Part shown: positions 60,535 to 64,000 of the stretch, one piece after another
Position numbering within the stretch: position 1 is the stretch's first letter
Layout: the number at the start of each line of letters is the position of its first letter
Origin: Leishmania infantum JPCM5
Lineage: Eukaryota > Euglenozoa > Kinetoplastea > Trypanosomatida > Trypanosomatidae
DNA: 64,000 nt
Assembly (NCBI RefSeq): GCF_000002875.2
Contig: NC_009418.2
Span: 1,290,273-1,354,272, forward strand
Direction of reading: 5' to 3'
Program-made: the position numbers and the translations under genes
Notes under the pieces: model-generated
The model's input: the letters and a program-made list of their open reading frames with translations, nothing else
Told to the model about the DNA's origin: nothing
The model's database searches: none

Positions 60535-61812
60535 ATGCTCGCTCGTCTTGCGTGGCCAACGAGTCGCCTCGCCATCGCAGCGACCGGCAGCTCTGTGCCT
60601 CTGTGCCGGGGTCGTCTCGCAGGCGTCGCAGCAGCGCTGGGCGCCCCGTCTTTCGTTAGCGCAGCACTTGTGTCACAACGATGGGCCAGCTCGGATGGTA
60701 TTGGCAACAACGCCAGCACCGGAGACTCTAGCACGGGTACTGCAGCAATTGCTGATCTGAGCGAGAAGGAACTGGTTGAGCTCAACAAGGAGGCCGCGGA
60801 GGCCTTCGAAAAGGGCGAATTTTCCTCGGCCATCGAAGCGTGGGAGAAGGTGGCACAGTCGAAGCAGCACACCCCAAACAGCCCCACCCTCATGAGCTGC
60901 CTCAACAACCTCGCTTGCGCGTACGGTGAGATGGGTGACAGCATACGAAAGCTGAAGCTACTGGAGAGATCTCGAGACCTGGTTCAAGCAGTGTACGGCA
61001 CCGACCACCCGCAATATGGCATGGTCTTGTATAACATGGCCTGCGCCAAGGAGGAGATGGGCCTCTATGCTGATATGAAGCAGCTGCTTGAGCAGTCGCT
61101 CGCTCTCCATGAGAAGCGTTTCAACCCACGACATGCCAAGGTCGGTCGCGTTCTGCTGTTGCTCGCCGCCGCCCACGGCCATCTTGGCGAGCACGAAGCC
61201 CAGCTGCGTACAGCCGAGCGTGCGTACGAGATTGTGAAGCGTCACTGCGGCCCTGAACACGTGCAGACAACCATTGCGATGATGACTCTCGGTCGAGCCT
61301 ACGGTGCGGCGGGGCAGGTGGAGCGACAGCTGCAGCTCGCACAGGCAGCCTACAGCATTCAAGAGAGGCGGCTTGGCCCAATGAGCCCGCAGCTGGCCAT
61401 GACTCTGCTGGAGGTTGCCGAAGCGCACAGGGTCAACGGCGATTTCTACAATCAGAAGGCGCTGCTCGAGCAGGCTGTGGAGCTGCAGCAGCGGGCCTTT
61501 GGGCAGCAGCACACCCAACTCATTGACACATACATCGCACTCGGTGACGCCTGCGGGCAGCTGGAAAATCCGAAATCGCAAGCGCAGTACTACCTTGAGG
61601 CGCTCAAGATTGCACGTCAGCGCTTCCAAGGAAGGCACATTGCCATCGGCAAGGCTGCAGTGAGCGCCGCCCGCGCGTACCTCTCTCATGGCAACAAGGC
61701 GAAGGCGCAAGCGTTGTTGGACGAGGCGCTGTCTATTGTGAAGCGCAACGTGAGCCCGGAGCACCCTCTCTCCAAGCAGCTGGCCAAGGTCGCAAAGGAG
61801 GTGGCGCGGTAG
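60535..61812 (+). CDS. Mitochondrial TPR (kinesin-light-chain-type) protein, 425 aa
   Basis: Residues 1-55 form an Arg-, Ala-, Ser-rich presequence with no acids before about residue 57, predicting mitochondrial import. From about residue 75 to the end there are about seven helical pairs of ~42 residues of the kinesin-light-chain TPR type, each with G/A-x-x-x-x-A and a large-residue gap (LNNLACAYGEMG, LYNMACAKEEMG, LLLLAAAHGHLG, MMTLGRAYGAAG, LLEVAEAHRVNG, YIALGDACGQL, SAARAYLSHGN). TPR solenoids bind peptides or partner proteins; this length without other domains fits an adaptor or assembly factor in the organelle. The ATG at 60535 is the first true ATG; upstream translation would need GTG. 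It is not a real kinesin light chain, as there is no N-terminal coiled coil. Confidence 0.85.
   Translation: MLARLAWPTSRLAIAATGSSVPLCRGRLAGVAAALGAPSFVSAALVSQRWASSDGIGNNASTGDSSTGTAAIADLSEKELVELNKEAAEAFEKGEFSSAIEAWEKVAQSKQHTPNSPTLMSCLNNLACAYGEMGDSIRKLKLLERSRDLVQAVYGTDHPQYGMVLYNMACAKEEMGLYADMKQLLEQSLALHEKRFNPRHAKVGRVLLLLAAAHGHLGEHEAQLRTAERAYEIVKRHCGPEHVQTTIAMMTLGRAYGAAGQVERQLQLAQAAYSIQERRLGPMSPQLAMTLLEVAEAHRVNGDFYNQKALLEQAVELQQRAFGQQHTQLIDTYIALGDACGQLENPKSQAQYYLEALKIARQRFQGRHIAIGKAAVSAARAYLSHGNKAKAQALLDEALSIVKRNVSPEHPLSKQLAKVAKEVAR

Positions 61813-64000
<2,188 letters not shown>

Overview
The window is nuclear chromosomal DNA of a trypanosomatid, almost certainly a Leishmania. Every supportable gene is intron-free and on the + strand. 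The coding parts are GC-rich and are separated by long, pyrimidine-rich, TG/CA-repeat-filled intergenic DNA in which polypyrimidine tracts followed by an AG precede the start codons, as expected for trans-splicing within one polycistronic unit. Two diagnostic items support Leishmania. One is a 635-codon type IB topoisomerase large subunit whose active-site residues fall at R314, K352, R410 and H453, the numbering I recall for L. donovani TOP1L. The other is a set of dispersed SIDER2-like retroposons. From memory, TOP1L lies on chromosome 34 in L. major-type karyotypes; I could not verify this, and I cannot name the species.

Layout. 1-6.1 kb: the 3' part of a leucine-rich-repeat protein, a small mitochondrial LYR-like protein and a cytochrome P450. 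6.1-10.2 kb: no convincing gene. 10.2-19.3 kb: an unrecognised 819-aa protein, a VPS4-like AAA ATPase, a DTD2/ATD-type tRNA deacylase, a second LYR-like protein and a hexose-6-phosphate 1-epimerase. 19.3-36.8 kb: a gene-poor region with only two genes, which are divergent paralogues built from repeated modules resembling part of the HECT N-lobe. This region also holds two SIDER-like elements and the decayed 5' end of an ingi/L1Tc-type retrotransposon with a 2A-like motif. 36.8-47.1 kb: a membrane-anchored glyoxalase-II-like metallo-hydrolase, the CPSF73 endonuclease, a SIDER2 and TOP1L. 48.8-64 kb: a large LRR/Sfi1-like/coiled-coil protein, a CID plus double-zinc-finger protein, an amidinotransferase-fold protein, a short LRR protein, a mitochondrial TPR protein and the first ~430 codons of RUVBL1 (cut by the window end).

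The genes do not form a pathway operon; neighbouring genes in trypanosomatid units are usually unrelated. Two links are still worth noting. CPSF73 and the CID/zinc-finger protein are both candidate mRNA 3'-end factors. Four products (two LYR-like, one TPR, and possibly the LRR fragment's neighbours) carry or suggest mitochondrial targeting. Regulation is expected after transcription, through UTRs, and three UTR regions carry SIDER-like sequence.

All starts were chosen by combining ATG, homologous N-termini and an upstream polypyrimidine/AG signal. No database search was run.
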